Of a stretch of 45,418 nucleotides of DNA, positions 34,355-44,436 are shown piece by piece. The position numbers were made by a program, and so were the translations under genes. The stretch covers positions 1 through 45,418 of the forward strand of contig VGVX01000013.1 of assembly GCA_016873845.1 (NCBI GenBank), written 5' to 3'. The DNA comes from Ignavibacteria bacterium. GTDB lineage: Bacteria > Bacteroidota > Ignavibacteria > Ch128b. How positions within the stretch are numbered: position 1 is the first letter of the stretch; each line of letters starts with the position of its first letter. Under the pieces are notes generated by a model. It did no database searches. It was not told the DNA's origin and saw only the letters and a list, made by a program, of their open reading frames with translations.

Positions 34355-34900
34355 TTGTTTGTCCCAACAAAATTATTTTTCACCAAAGGCGTAGGAAGAC
34401 ATAAGGAATATTTACAATCCTTTGAGCTTGCTTTGAGGAATGCTGGTATTGAAAAATTTAATCTTGTTACAGTCTCAAGTATTTTTCCACCAGGTTGTAA
34501 ACGAATCTCGCCGCCAGAGGGTTTGAAGTTTTTAGAACCAGGTGCAATCACTTTTTGCGTAATGGCACGAAATGCAACTAATGAACCAAACAGATTGATA
34601 GCCGCATCAATTGGTGCTGCGGTTCCTGCCGATGAAAGTCAGTACGGATATTTGTCTGAGCATCATCCTTATGGAGAGACTGAAAATAAAGCTGGTGAAT
34701 ATGCTGAAGACCTTGCTGCTTCAATGCTGGCTACCACGCTTGGAATTGATTTCGATCCTGAGGTTGCTTGGAGCGAACGCGAAGATCTTTATAAAATGTC
34801 CGGAAAAATTGTTCGCACTTTTAATGTTACCCAATCTGCTGAAGGTGATAAAAACGGTTTATGGACTACCGTGATTGCCGCAGCGATCTTACTCCCCTAA
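34355..34900 (+). CDS. pdaD: Pyruvoyl-dependent arginine decarboxylase
   Basis: This enzyme turns arginine into agmatine, the first step of one polyamine route, and uses a self-made pyruvoyl group instead of PLP. The 181-residue proenzyme matches the family: [20 protein letters not shown], then [14 protein letters not shown], with self-cleavage expected between serines 41 and 42. The later segments [15 protein letters not shown] and [12 protein letters not shown] also fit. The start is TTG with GGAG eight bases upstream; the nearby ATGATG is out of frame. It overlaps the convergent symporter gene by 35 bases. No agmatinase or agmatine deiminase is next to it. Confidence 0.93.
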   Translation: MFVPTKLFFTKGVGRHKEYLQSFELALRNAGIEKFNLVTVSSIFPPGCKRISPPEGLKFLEPGAITFCVMARNATNEPNRLIAASIGAAVPADESQYGYLSEHHPYGETENKAGEYAEDLAASMLATTLGIDFDPEVAWSEREDLYKMSGKIVRTFNVTQSAEGDKNGLWTTVIAAAILLP

Positions 34901-36269
34901 TTTTTATCAAGCCTATGATTTGAAATAGGATCCCAAATAGAATCCCAAAAATCATAGGCTCAAATTCAAATCCATCTATTAATTTACTTTTTGAAATGAT
35001 AAAGTAAACAAGTGTTATCACGAGTACAGTGATCATTTGGATAAAGGTAGATTTTGAAGGCAAAGCAATTTTTGGATAATATGATGATATAATCGGGAAC
35101 AATAATGAAGGCATAAAAACAGATCCAATTGAATACCACAGATCAACAACCGAAGGAATGGAAACTGCGAGAATAATTGATACGATTGAAGTAAGCACCA
35201 TACTTATTTTTGTCAGATGAATGCTGTTATTGCCACTCGTTTTTATCATCCGTTGTAAAATATCCTTGCCAAGCGTTTGTGAACTCAAAAATGTGAAACT
35301 ATTTAAAGTTGAAATTACCGTAGACAATAATGCAACCACAAATAATCCTTTAAATATTGGGGGTAAAATTTTATCTGCAAACAATGGAAATGAAAAGAGG
35401 GGATTATTAACTTCTGATAGAAAAGCTTTTGCATACAATCCAGTCGATGTGGTTAAGAAATCGAATACAATCCATAATCCAACTGAAATTACTAATCCAT
35501 ACACTGCTACTTTTTCATTTTTTGCAGCATAGCTTCTTTGATGAAAACCTGGATCAGCAAATGTCCATAATCCAATTAAAAACCAGACTAAGAAAAACTC
35601 TATCGGTATGTCTGAAAACGGAATCAAAAAATTCTCTGGAAGTTTGGAATGTAAGTATTCCAGTGTGCCGAGTTCTTGAATACTAAACACAAGAATTATT
35701 CCAAATCCAATAAACATTAAAATAAACTGCATTACATCTGTGTAAACATCTGAACGGAATCCAGCGTTGTAAAGATAAATGCTGGCAAAGAGCATTGCCA
35801 TCACTACCGCCAACCAAAGCGGTATTTTTACCAATAGACTTAGAAGAATTCCTACCATCAAAACATAAGGTGCGGGTGACACAATTAGAAATATAAGAAT
35901 TGCTCCGGTAATCGAGACTTTTCGATTAAATGTTTGTTCAAGTTTTTGAGGAATTGTGAGAAGATTTGATCTTCGAATTTTTTTGGCAAAGAAAAATGCA
36001 AAGGCAACTGTAAAAACATAGTACGGCAGTCCTTGCATAATCCAGCTGTTAATCCCATAACGATATGTGAATTCCCCTATTCCCAATATTCCTCCATACC
36101 AAGTCGCAACAGTTGTCATGACAAATAATTTGAGAGTTAGACTTCTATCAGCTAAAAAATAGTCTGCTTCGGTTTGTTTTGAGAATTTTGTGCTGTAGAA
36201 TCCAATGGATAGAAGTACGATTACATAACAGCAAATCAGAACTACATCGATCGTTGCTAAATTTATCAA
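34866..36269 (-). CDS. Sodium:solute symporter, candidate thiamine transporter
   Basis: This 467-residue inner-membrane protein of the sodium:solute symporter family has about thirteen hydrophobic segments. It shows [13 protein letters not shown] and [13 protein letters not shown] after the first helix, and [16 protein letters not shown] and [17 protein letters not shown] in the middle, as family members do. It starts with TTG one base after thiN and is the third gene of an operon led by a TPP riboswitch. From this I infer it imports thiamine or a precursor; SSS-type thiamine transporters (named ThiV) have been predicted elsewhere. It takes the place often filled by PnuT. Its 3' end overlaps pdaD by 35 bases. 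Confidence 0.88.
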   Translation of the reverse strand: MINLATIDVVLICCYVIVLLSIGFYSTKFSKQTEADYFLADRSLTLKLFVMTTVATWYGGILGIGEFTYRYGINSWIMQGLPYYVFTVAFAFFFAKKIRRSNLLTIPQKLEQTFNRKVSITGAILIFLIVSPAPYVLMVGILLSLLVKIPLWLAVVMAMLFASIYLYNAGFRSDVYTDVMQFILMFIGFGIILVFSIQELGTLEYLHSKLPENFLIPFSDIPIEFFLVWFLIGLWTFADPGFHQRSYAAKNEKVAVYGLVISVGLWIVFDFLTTSTGLYAKAFLSEVNNPLFSFPLFADKILPPIFKGLFVVALLSTVISTLNSFTFLSSQTLGKDILQRMIKTSGNNSIHLTKISMVLTSIVSIILAVSIPSVVDLWYSIGSVFMPSLLFPIISSYYPKIALPSKSTFIQMITVLVITLVYFIISKSKLIDGFEFEPMIFGILFGILFQIIGLIKIRGVRSLRQSR

Positions 36270-36270
36270 T

Positions 36271-36933
36271 TTAAGACCTGTTGCTCACCTGCAAGAAATT
36301 TTTCAATGCTCTCGTCATCAAGCAAACACCATTTTTTACTTCTAAAATAAAATTATCATTTGCAGCTACATTACTTGTACTTTCTCTTCGTCCAAATTGA
36401 AGGGATTCACTATTTAAAGAGAACAACAAATTGGAAGTTTTGATTTTTGTTTTTTGGTCGAAACAGATCAATGAAATAGTCTCTCCCCTGACGGATGCAA
36501 ATTGTTTTTTGCCTCTTACGAATTGGAGCACAGAATAATTATCGATTAACAGCACTTCCAATTTTTTAGAATATTTCATCGAATTTGAAATATTACTTAG
36601 AGTATGATCAAATCTCTTTCCGGAGAATCCAAATACTAAAACTTGGTTATATTTATTTTCAATAACGAACTTTAAAGCTTTTTCTAGATCTGTATCGTTT
36701 TGACCTGTTAGTTTCTTGATAGTCACACTTCTTCGCTTGAAATATACAAGTACTCCTTCTTTAATTGAATCTAAATCTCCAATTATAGTTTTTGGAAGAA
36801 ATCCGAGTTTGCGAGCAGAATTTGCACCTCCATCCGCACAAATTAAATCGAAATCATATTTTTTTTCAAATTGATTTAAGATCGATTTTCTTGGACGAAT
36901 ACCGTTACAAAGAATTGCTACAGTTTTCATCAC
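36271..36933 (-). CDS. thiN: Thiamine pyrophosphokinase
   Basis: The enzyme transfers pyrophosphate from ATP to thiamine to give TPP, so it completes salvage of imported thiamine. The 220-residue protein has the family motifs in order: CADGGANSARKLG, IIGDLDSI, TGQNDTDLEKAL and FGFSGKRFDHTLSN, followed by a beta-rich C-terminal domain. The start at 36933 overlaps the stop of the TonB receptor gene in ATGA. It is the second gene of the riboswitch operon, as expected for a salvage unit. Confidence 0.95.
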   Translation of the reverse strand: MMKTVAILCNGIRPRKSILNQFEKKYDFDLICADGGANSARKLGFLPKTIIGDLDSIKEGVLVYFKRRSVTIKKLTGQNDTDLEKALKFVIENKYNQVLVFGFSGKRFDHTLSNISNSMKYSKKLEVLLIDNYSVLQFVRGKKQFASVRGETISLICFDQKTKIKTSNLLFSLNSESLQFGRRESTSNVAANDNFILEVKNGVCLMTRALKNFLQVSNRS

Positions 36934-39431
36934 AGTCTTATCTCAATCCCTCCGAACAAATTTCGCTCAGCTGCTGGGAAATATTCTTTCCCGATTCCAT
37001 AGGTTGCATATAATTTGTTGAATAAATTGTTAATCCGACCAAAAATAGTCAGCTCATTAATAAAACCAAGTTGTCGAAAAGTATATCTAAGATCAAAACT
37101 TGCAACAAAATAACTTGGAACGATGTTATCATTATACTCGACAAAATTCGGATAGAGAGCTAATAGCTCATTCAGTTTATTATCGTAATTATCGGTGAAT
37201 TGCTTCCCAACATAATTTCCTGAAATGCTTGTAAAGATATTATCTGTCTTATAGCTAAGCCGAAAGTTAGCTATAACATCCGGGAAATTTGAGATCTTAT
37301 TACCTGCAAGGTCAATCTCTTTGATCAGTTTTTTCTTGGATACCGGATCTTTATACTTAATAAAAGTTTGTCCCTCATTAATTTTATTTTGACTTAGAGA
37401 AAAATTCGTGGTTATTGATAAATCTCGTAAGAGATAATAATCGAGAGTAAATTCGGCTCCAAAATGTGTAGTTTTCTCAGCATTTCCGGTTACAGGTTGA
37501 CCAAATCTATCCAATTGTCCCTTTTTTATTATCTCATCTTTAAAGCTCATCAAGTACAAATTCAAGTTTATCTTTAGACGTTCGAGATTATAATGAGCAC
37601 CGAATTCAAGATTCCTCAAAGTTTCTGGTCTGACAAAAGGATTTGAAAAATCATAATTGCCTGCTGCATCAGTATAAAATTGTGGAGTTGCTCCGCCACT
37701 TGATTCTGCTGCATCATAATAGTTTTTCAATCTTGGTTCTCTTGAAACGATAGCGTAATAACTGTAAAAACTAAGGTTTCCAAATAAATTATAAATCAAG
37801 CTGACTTTTGGATTAACAAAAACATTTCTAATGACAAAATTTGTGTGGATAAATTTTTCATCAAAAAGTTTTGTGCGATTGTAAACAATTTGATTTTCCA
37901 ATGTTAATGTTAGTTGATCCAGCACATCCTTTTTATAGTATACAAAACCTCCTAAAATATCTTTTGCACCTTTATATTCATAATAACGCCAATTCTGATC
38001 TGCACCTGCTGGAATTCCCTCTGCAAACCATACACTTCCCCAATGAAGAGAATTATGTTTTCTAAATTCAAATCCGAAAATGAAATTTCCAAAATCGGTG
38101 TTAAGGGAGATTCGTGGAATCCAACCAAAATGTTTATTATCAACGTAAGCTCGAACTAAAGCATTGGACAAATTTGTGGTCGGACCAAAACCATTTGCCT
38201 GAGTTAGTCGAAAATAACTTGTATCTCCCCATGAAGCATCATAATCGAAAAATCCCTTTCCCCAATAGCCAAAGAGTGCACTATTGAGAACCAAATTTTC
38301 ATCAAATCTATATTCGCTTAGTAATTCGATATGCGGCTGTGAAAAGTTCTCAGTTTCAATTCGACGGCGCGGAACAATGTATGAATAAGAATCTCCAGAT
38401 TGTCCCCAGTCAGAATAATTCTTTTTCCTTTCATTTTCATTTTTAATGACGAATTTTGGAAGTCCTGTGTAAGTCAATCCATCTTCAATCGGACCGCCAA
38501 AAATGTTAATCTGATTTGTAAAATTATCATCAAACCTGATTGTACTGAAAAAATAACTAAAGAGATTGATCCATGCATTCTCACGATAACCGGCAGATTG
38601 AAGCTGCGAAAGCCTCCCATACACTGCATATTGATCATTGATGAGTCCAGATGAAAACGAAGCCATTATTTTTTTAGTGTTGTAAGATCCAAAACCAATT
38701 TTATACAAAATTTCTTTTTCTTTTGAAAAGGTTGATGTAATGATATTGATCGAACCACCTATTGCTGGAGAACCGATTAAGTTACTGCTGACACCTCTCT
38801 GAAGTTGAATATGACTAGAGCTTTCAATCAAATCGGGAAAATCTATCCAGTAAATGTTATGATCTTCAGGATCATTTTGGGGGATGCCGTTTATGGTTAC
38901 TGAAATTCTTCTTTGGTCGAATCCGCGAATATTTATGTAGTTATAGCCGGTTCCATTTCCACTTTCGGAATATGATGTCGTGGAAGGAAATTCTGATAAG
39001 AATTGGGGAAAGTCTTGAATTGTATAACGATTTTTTATTTCCTCTTTAGACATATTACTAAACGTTATGGGTGAAAGCCCTTCTCTCCCTATTGTCGATG
39101 TTACTAAAACTGTTTGTGACGATAGTATTGCCTCATCGAGCCGGATAAAATAAAAATCCTTTAGGTTTGATTTATTCAATTTCAAGATTTTCGATTCATA
39201 GCCGATAAAAGAAAATCTAACTTCAAATTGATTCACAGGAATCACGCTAATGTCGATGGAAAATTCGCCATTGCGATCTGAAGCAGTTCCGATTTTTTCA
39301 GTAAATATTAAAATATTAGCTGAACGCAGCGGTTCATTTGTTCTCGAGTCGATGATTTTGCCAGTTAACGATTGCGAGAACGATAAAACAGAAGAAATGA
39401 AAACGAAAGAAATGATTTTTATGAGTTGCAT
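36930..39431 (-). CDS. TonB-dependent receptor, predicted thiamine uptake
   Basis: This 833-residue outer-membrane protein should import a substrate using TonB energy. The start is ATG 39431, with AAAGGAGG six bases upstream; a longer in-frame reading from 39473 runs through the riboswitch leader and is rejected. The Sec signal (IKIISFVFISSVLSFS) is followed by a carboxypeptidase-D-like domain (TGKIIDSRTNEPL), the plug domain (PQFLSEFPSTTSYSESGNG, INIRGFDQRR, GIPQNDPEDHN) and the barrel, which ends RNLFGGIEIRL. A typical N-terminal TonB box is not clear. The TPP riboswitch upstream and thiN downstream indicate thiamine or a derivative as substrate. Confidence 0.9.
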   Translation of the reverse strand: MQLIKIISFVFISSVLSFSQSLTGKIIDSRTNEPLRSANILIFTEKIGTASDRNGEFSIDISVIPVNQFEVRFSFIGYESKILKLNKSNLKDFYFIRLDEAILSSQTVLVTSTIGREGLSPITFSNMSKEEIKNRYTIQDFPQFLSEFPSTTSYSESGNGTGYNYINIRGFDQRRISVTINGIPQNDPEDHNIYWIDFPDLIESSSHIQLQRGVSSNLIGSPAIGGSINIITSTFSKEKEILYKIGFGSYNTKKIMASFSSGLINDQYAVYGRLSQLQSAGYRENAWINLFSYFFSTIRFDDNFTNQINIFGGPIEDGLTYTGLPKFVIKNENERKKNYSDWGQSGDSYSYIVPRRRIETENFSQPHIELLSEYRFDENLVLNSALFGYWGKGFFDYDASWGDTSYFRLTQANGFGPTTNLSNALVRAYVDNKHFGWIPRISLNTDFGNFIFGFEFRKHNSLHWGSVWFAEGIPAGADQNWRYYEYKGAKDILGGFVYYKKDVLDQLTLTLENQIVYNRTKLFDEKFIHTNFVIRNVFVNPKVSLIYNLFGNLSFYSYYAIVSREPRLKNYYDAAESSGGATPQFYTDAAGNYDFSNPFVRPETLRNLEFGAHYNLERLKINLNLYLMSFKDEIIKKGQLDRFGQPVTGNAEKTTHFGAEFTLDYYLLRDLSITTNFSLSQNKINEGQTFIKYKDPVSKKKLIKEIDLAGNKISNFPDVIANFRLSYKTDNIFTSISGNYVGKQFTDNYDNKLNELLALYPNFVEYNDNIVPSYFVASFDLRYTFRQLGFINELTIFGRINNLFNKLYATYGIGKEYFPAAERNLFGGIEIRL

Positions 39432-39436
39432 TTTTA

Positions 39437-39495
39437 CCTCCTTTATTTTTGTTTCCGTTTCCGAAAACGGCATACCAACAAAAGAGGCTGCCGTT
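39437..39495 (-). promoter_or_regulatory. Riboswitch expression platform with switchable pairing
   Basis: On the minus strand AAAACGGCA, which overlaps the 3' side of aptamer stem P1, is perfectly complementary to TGCCGTTTT a little downstream. The latter can instead form the hairpin CCGTTT-TCGG-AAACGG. Around that hairpin, CCTC and TTTTGTT can pair with GAGG of the ribosome binding site and AACAAAA. No T run follows, so control is more likely at translation than at termination. The mechanism is inferred from pairing by eye. Confidence 0.55.
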
Positions 39496-39568
39496 TTCCT
39501 ACGCTGGTATTATCCAGATCAGGTTCAGGGGTTTGATCTCAGCCTGTACAACAAGCACCCCCAACGGG
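39491..39568 (-). promoter_or_regulatory. TPP riboswitch (THI element) aptamer
   Basis: The minus strand contains the conserved THI-box segments in order: GGGGGTGCTT, CAGGCTGAGATCA, AACCCCTGAACCTGATC, and CCAGATAATACCAGCGTAGG, closed by P1 CCGTT/AACGG. These match the TPP-sensing riboswitch. It lies about 60 bases upstream of the TonB receptor start and only 12 bases after the mltD stop codon. TPP binding should lower expression of the receptor, thiN and the symporter. Confidence 0.96.
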
Positions 39569-39580
39569 ATTAAGATTTAA

Positions 39581-41968
39581 TTATTTATAAACAATCAGTT
39601 TTTTTCCAGCAACAATTCTGCTGCCTCGGAGTTTATTCAATTTTTTTAATTCAGAGATACTCAAATTGTATCTTTTCGCAATAGATTCTAAAGTTTCTCC
39701 ATTTCGAATCGTGTGATAAGCTCGCTTTTTACTTGAATTATCTCCCTTCGCATAGGAATAGTCTTTACCTTTTATTGTAAGTCTTTTACCAGGATTAATC
39801 TTGCTGCTAGAGAGATTATTCCATTCCATTAAATCATCCACATTCACACCGAATCTCTGTGCAATTTCGTAAAGAGAATCACCTTTTCGAACTCGATAAT
39901 TGGTAACGGCGCGCGTATCTTTCGTTCTCACAGTTGAAGCATAATTCTGAGATGATGAAGAATAAATTCTTAACTTCTGACCATATCTAATTTCTGAAGA
40001 TCGAAGGTTGTTCCAATCTTTTAAATCGCTGATCGATACTCGATACCTTTTTGCTATTCCCGAAAGATTTTCACCTCGTTTTACAATGTGGGTTAATCGT
40101 TTTTGTTTTGATTCATTCACTGTTGGAGTTACTGTAGATACATTTTTTACAGAAATCTGCTCAGATGGTGTATAATTTTGAAGTGAACTTAAATAGTTAT
40201 ATTTCTCTGATGGAACATAAATAGTTAAAACATCACCCACAGCAATTTGTTTATTGTATGGAATATCATTCCAAATTCGAATGTCAGTTATACGAGATTC
40301 GTAGGTCTCAGCAATTTTTGTAAGTGAATCTCCCTTTCTTACATAATATTTTACTGGGATTTTTCCTTCTGTATTAAATGTTAAATTCGATTTGCTTGCA
40401 AGTGAAGAGGTTTGAGATTCATTTGTTTCAACTGCTTCTTCAGTGTTTGAACTAACCTCAAGCTCATTTGTTGATTCCTCGCCAGCTTCGGCAATGTCTT
40501 CAGATTGTTCATCAGCATTTTCTGAAGTTTGCTCGGCAACATTAAATGTTAAGTTCTCGGCACTGTATGGGATCGGAATTTTTAATTGTGAATTACTTTT
40601 AAGCCGAATCTTCTTTGGGATATTATTCGCATCTGCAATCATTCCAGCAGTAACGCCGTATTTATTAGCGATTGAAGTAAGGGTTTCTCCACTTCCAACT
40701 TTATGAACAACGAATGACCTTTTTGCTGATTCAGGAATTTGAGAATAGTTTTTCGCTAAGTTTTCTTTTGCGTTTACGTTTTTCAAGAGTTTCAATGGAT
40801 AACCGCCTGGATGGTTTGGCGGTGTACTTTGTTGTATAAGTTCAGGATTCAGATCAATTAAAACTACGCTAGGAATTCCTGCGGCTGAAGCTAAAACTGA
40901 TAGATCAAATGGATCGTTCACTAAGAAAGTTTCATAATCGTAAGGTTCTTCATACTTAATATTAGTGAATCCATATTTAGCGAGATCGCTAAAAATAATA
41001 GTTATTGCGATATACTGGGGTACGTAACCTCTTGTCTCTCGCGGGATTTTATTTAGTATATCCCAAAAATTATTTGAACCAGTTCGGGCAACCGCTTTAC
41101 GAATTCTTCCTTCCCCTGCATTGTATGATGCTAACGCAAGATACCAGTCCCCGAGTGAGTTATATAAATCTCTAAGATGCCGAGCTGCTGCACGGGTCGA
41201 TTTTTCAGGATCTCTTCGTTCATCATACCAGAAATTTCCCTCAAGTCCGTACAATTTTCCTGTTGAACGAATGAACTGCCAAAGTCCAACAGCTTTAGCC
41301 CAGGAGACTGCAGTTGGATTCAATCCACTCTCAATTACACTCAAAAATATTAATTCTTCAGGAACACTTTCTTCCTTAAAAATCTTTCTCATCATTGGGA
41401 AGTATTTTCCAGAACGTGCTATCCACTTTTCGACGTGATTTCTCCCTTTGCCTGTGAAAAAGGTTATGAAAGATTCAACATTTGAATTAACTTCAATAGG
41501 TACTTCAGCAATTGTAATCTTTTCTGGTAAGGTAACTTTGGATTTTTCGAAAGACGTTATCTTCCTGCTTAACCACTCATTCAAACTTGAGAGTGAGATT
41601 TCCGTTGGAAGTTCATCCATCTTATCTATTAGTTTTTGATAATCTTCAAGTACACTTCTTTCTAATTCAACAAAATCGGAAATATTATCTATGTCTGGAT
41701 AAAAACTTATGTTATTAAGTAGTTCTACTCCGCTTTCATATTCTTTTAGCGCGGTAAGTAACTGCCCTTCTTCTTCATGCTTCAAAGCGGTTAAATAATG
41801 CTGGCGAACACGTTCAAGTAGTGTGACAACAATTCCATCTGTCTTCACCTCTGTTTTGGGAGTATCAACAACAACAATGTTCTCAACTTTGGTCGTTGAA
41901 CACGAAGCAAATAATATCACAGAAGTGGAAGTTATTAATATTAAAAAAGCAGTAAATAACTTGCTCAT
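39581..41968 (-). CDS. mltD: Membrane-bound lytic transglycosylase with five LysM repeats (MltD-like)
   Basis: The enzyme cleaves peptidoglycan glycan strands. The 795-residue form starts at ATG 41968 with GAGAG eight bases upstream; a TTG two codons earlier is less likely. A lipoprotein signal ends in FASC near residue 24. The GEWL-type catalytic domain (about 175-350) has [20 protein letters not shown] with the catalytic glutamate, then [17 protein letters not shown] and [11 protein letters not shown]. Five LysM peptidoglycan-binding repeats follow, each starting like VRKGDSL or VKRGENL, the first near 410 and the last at the C-terminus, with a low-complexity acidic linker between repeats one and two. 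Confidence 0.94.
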   Translation of the reverse strand: MSKLFTAFLILITSTSVILFASCSTTKVENIVVVDTPKTEVKTDGIVVTLLERVRQHYLTALKHEEEGQLLTALKEYESGVELLNNISFYPDIDNISDFVELERSVLEDYQKLIDKMDELPTEISLSSLNEWLSRKITSFEKSKVTLPEKITIAEVPIEVNSNVESFITFFTGKGRNHVEKWIARSGKYFPMMRKIFKEESVPEELIFLSVIESGLNPTAVSWAKAVGLWQFIRSTGKLYGLEGNFWYDERRDPEKSTRAAARHLRDLYNSLGDWYLALASYNAGEGRIRKAVARTGSNNFWDILNKIPRETRGYVPQYIAITIIFSDLAKYGFTNIKYEEPYDYETFLVNDPFDLSVLASAAGIPSVVLIDLNPELIQQSTPPNHPGGYPLKLLKNVNAKENLAKNYSQIPESAKRSFVVHKVGSGETLTSIANKYGVTAGMIADANNIPKKIRLKSNSQLKIPIPYSAENLTFNVAEQTSENADEQSEDIAEAGEESTNELEVSSNTEEAVETNESQTSSLASKSNLTFNTEGKIPVKYYVRKGDSLTKIAETYESRITDIRIWNDIPYNKQIAVGDVLTIYVPSEKYNYLSSLQNYTPSEQISVKNVSTVTPTVNESKQKRLTHIVKRGENLSGIAKRYRVSISDLKDWNNLRSSEIRYGQKLRIYSSSSQNYASTVRTKDTRAVTNYRVRKGDSLYEIAQRFGVNVDDLMEWNNLSSSKINPGKRLTIKGKDYSYAKGDNSSKKRAYHTIRNGETLESIAKRYNLSISELKKLNKLRGSRIVAGKKLIVYK
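39584..39612 (-). promoter_or_regulatory. Candidate promoter for the riboswitch operon, inside mltD
   Basis: TTGCTG, 17 bases, then TATAAA lie on the minus strand across the last codons of mltD. Transcription from here would begin just before the aptamer. The match is to the sigma-70 pattern in AT-rich sequence, so it could be chance; readthrough from mltD is the alternative. Confidence 0.45.
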
Positions 41969-42009
41969 TAGCAACTCTCTATAATTTTACGTATCCTTAT
42001 GGCGTTTGA

Positions 42010-42037
42010 ATTTAAGTCACTACTTCAATAAAGTCAA
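42010..42037 (-). promoter_or_regulatory. Candidate promoter for mltD
   Basis: TTGACT (42032-42037) and TTAAAT (42010-42015) are separated by 16 bases on the minus strand, about 45 bases upstream of the mltD start, in the 120-base gap after the carboxyltransferase gene. Sequence match only. Confidence 0.35.
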
Positions 42038-42091
42038 GAAAATTATTAGATAATTCCAATAATTTATTCGATTACAATACATTACACAAAG

Positions 42092-43636
42092 TCAAAGAGG
42101 AATATTTCCGTGTTTCTTCCTAGGATTTTTATCGACTTTTGTTCGTGAAATGTTTAGAGCAGAAATAAGTTTTTTTCTTGTTTCATTTGGGAATATCACT
42201 TCATCAATGAATCCTTTCTCTGCAGCAATATAGGGATTCGCAAACTTTTCAATGTAGCCGCTCAATTTTTTCTGCAGCTCAGCTTCGGAATCGTTTGCTT
42301 TTTGAATTTCTTTCTTGAAGATGATTTCCACAGCACCTTTCGGCCCCATTACGGCAATCTCAGCTGAAGGCCAAGCAAAATTAAAATCTCCACGGATGTG
42401 CTTTGAATTCATTACATCATATGCACCGCCATAAGCTTTCCGAGTTATGATGGTTATTTTAGGAACTGTTGCTTCACAGAATGCATACAAAAGTTTGGCT
42501 CCATTTCGAATGATTCCTCCCCATTCCTGATCCGTGCCAGGCATAAATCCAGGAACATCTTCAAAAACAATAAGAGGAATGTTAAAGGCATCACAAAATC
42601 GAACAAATCGAGCTCCTTTTATCGATGAATTGATATCGAGAACTCCTGCAAGAATTGCAGGCTGATTTGCAACTATGCCGACAGATTTTCCCCGAATCCT
42701 CCCAAAACCGACAATAATATTTTGAGCATAAGCTTCGTGAACCTCAAAAAAATCATTATAGTCCAAAACTTTAGTAATGATCTCTTTCATATCATAAGGT
42801 TTGTTTGGATTTTCTGGTACAATCGATAAAAGTTCTGGGAGATCAGTTTCATTTTCCATGTACTCAAATTGCATTGGATCGTCTTCACAATTCTGAGGTA
42901 TATACGAAAATAATTTTCGGACGGACTGTAAACACTCCGCTTCGTTTTCAGCAGTGAAATGAACCACTCCAGATTTTGTTGCATGCGTATCTGCTCCGCC
43001 GAGTTCCTCAAATGTTACATCCTCATGTGTGACAGTTTTAACAACATTTGGACCCGTAACAAACATGTAGGATGTGTTCCTCACAATAAAAATAAAATCA
43101 GTTATAGCAGGAGAATAAACTGCACCTCCAGCACATGGACCCATTACACAAGAAATTTGTGGTACAACACCGGAAGCAAGTGTGTTTCTTAGAAATATAT
43201 CTGCATAACCTCCAAGACTTGAAACTCCTTCCTGAATCCTCGCACCACCCGAATCATTTAATCCAATTACAGGAATTCCGAGTTTCATTGCCATGTCCAT
43301 GATCTTACAAATCTTTCTCGCATGCATTTCTGATAAGGCGCCGCCAAATACTGTAAAGTCCTGACTGAAAATGGCAACATCTCTGCCATCAATTTTCCCA
43401 AACCCGGTGATTACACCATCACCGTAAAATTTTTGTTTCTCAAGACCGAAATCAGTTGACTGATGAACAACAAATTTGTCGATTTCGTTAAACGAGTTTT
43501 CATCAAGTAAAATGTTCAGTCTTTCCCTTGCTGTAAGTTTCCCTCGTTTATGCTGTTGTTCAATTTTATGAGTTCCTCCGCCTAGTTCAGCTTTTTCGAT
43601 ATTCTGTTTAAGTAATTCTATTTTGTCCTTCATCAT
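42092..43636 (-). CDS. Acyl-CoA carboxylase, carboxyltransferase subunit (PccB-like)
   Basis: The protein moves carboxyl from biotin to an acyl-CoA, probably propionyl-CoA. The 514-residue length and order of motifs fit PccB/MmdA-type subunits: [34 protein letters not shown] and [17 protein letters not shown] in the N-terminal half, and [28 protein letters not shown] and [10 protein letters not shown] in the C-terminal half. Both halves carry the crotonase-like oxyanion loops. The biotin carboxylase/carrier subunits are not in the window. Methylmalonyl-CoA decarboxylase alpha subunit (MmdA) is the main alternative. Tandem ATG codons follow GAGGT. Confidence 0.9.
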   Translation of the reverse strand: MMKDKIELLKQNIEKAELGGGTHKIEQQHKRGKLTARERLNILLDENSFNEIDKFVVHQSTDFGLEKQKFYGDGVITGFGKIDGRDVAIFSQDFTVFGGALSEMHARKICKIMDMAMKLGIPVIGLNDSGGARIQEGVSSLGGYADIFLRNTLASGVVPQISCVMGPCAGGAVYSPAITDFIFIVRNTSYMFVTGPNVVKTVTHEDVTFEELGGADTHATKSGVVHFTAENEAECLQSVRKLFSYIPQNCEDDPMQFEYMENETDLPELLSIVPENPNKPYDMKEIITKVLDYNDFFEVHEAYAQNIIVGFGRIRGKSVGIVANQPAILAGVLDINSSIKGARFVRFCDAFNIPLIVFEDVPGFMPGTDQEWGGIIRNGAKLLYAFCEATVPKITIITRKAYGGAYDVMNSKHIRGDFNFAWPSAEIAVMGPKGAVEIIFKKEIQKANDSEAELQKKLSGYIEKFANPYIAAEKGFIDEVIFPNETRKKLISALNISRTKVDKNPRKKHGNIPL

Positions 43637-43717
43637 AAACCTCAGTGGTGTTTGGATGCAATTAACAATGTTATTTACAAATTAGACAATGGGATTTGAA
43701 TAATCAATCTGCTTAAA

Positions 43718-44356
43718 TTATAAAAATGGATTGTGCTGCTTTTCATGTCCGACAGTCGTAAGAGGTCCATGCCCAGGCAGGATTTCGTAATCATCTGGCA
43801 GAGAGAGAATTTGGCTGCTGATTGAGTTTTTTAATTCTTGGAAATCTCCTCCGTACAAATCTGAACGACCGACACTTTCGAAAAATATTGTATCACCGGT
43901 TAATAGTTTTCTTTCTGAATGAAAAACCAAAATCGTTCCACCTGGAGAATGCCCGGGAACCTTTCTTATGTCGATTTTATAATTCCCGAGAATTAATTCC
44001 TCAAATGTGTGCAAATCAAATTTTGGTTTTTCAATTTTATTAATCGTCATTCCAACCATTTCAGATTGCTTCTCGAGATGTTCAAGTAAAGGATAATCAG
44101 GTGAGGGAAAATAAATATCGGTAGTAAAATTTTCACTTGCGTAATTTAGACCGAAAACGTGATCTATGTGCCCATGAGTGATTACCACCTTGGTGATAGA
44201 AATGTCATTAGCCTCGATAAAGCTCGATAAGTTACGATTTTCCTTATTCCGGCTATTTCCAGGATCAACTATTATTCCTTCGGAAGTTTCAGTATCATGG
44301 ATAACATAAGTATTAACTTGAAATGGATTAAATATGAAAGTCTTAAAGTTTAGCAT
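43718..44356 (-). CDS. MBL-fold metallo-hydrolase (glyoxalase II-like)
   Basis: This 212-residue cytoplasmic protein has the metallo-beta-lactamase fold. Metal ligands are in THGHIDHVFG (HxHxDH), VPGHSPGG, LLTGDTIF and LPGHGPLT. The set resembles the short YcbL/glyoxalase-II-like hydrolases, which act on thioesters; the substrate is not known. The start is ATG 44356; a longer in-frame reading from TTG 44392 would pass through the terminator of the upstream gene and is rejected. It follows the protease gene and precedes the carboxyltransferase. Confidence 0.88.
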   Translation of the reverse strand: MLNFKTFIFNPFQVNTYVIHDTETSEGIIVDPGNSRNKENRNLSSFIEANDISITKVVITHGHIDHVFGLNYASENFTTDIYFPSPDYPLLEHLEKQSEMVGMTINKIEKPKFDLHTFEELILGNYKIDIRKVPGHSPGGTILVFHSERKLLTGDTIFFESVGRSDLYGGDFQELKNSISSQILSLPDDYEILPGHGPLTTVGHEKQHNPFL

Positions 44357-44374
44357 AGTGTAAAAAGTTGGAAT

Positions 44375-44406
44375 AAAAAAAGTGGCAGTCAAATTAGCCT
44401 GCCACT
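44375..44406 (-). terminator. Rho-independent terminator of the HtrA/DegP gene
   Basis: On the minus strand AGTGGCAG and CTGCCACT form a perfect 8-bp hairpin with a 10-base loop, followed by seven T residues. It starts 30 bases after the protease stop codon and ends just before the MBL gene start, so these two genes are separate units. Confidence 0.88.
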
Positions 44407-44436
44407 AATGACATAAATTAGTTAGTTCTTATAAAA

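Noticed and set aside
39432-39473. Fourteen extra N-terminal residues for the TonB receptor
   Set aside because: These codons lie in the riboswitch expression platform; AAAGGAGG and the signal peptide place the start at 39431.
44357-44392. Twelve extra N-terminal residues for the MBL hydrolase from a TTG codon
   Set aside because: The stretch overlaps the terminator of the upstream protease gene, and the conserved fold starts right after ATG 44356.
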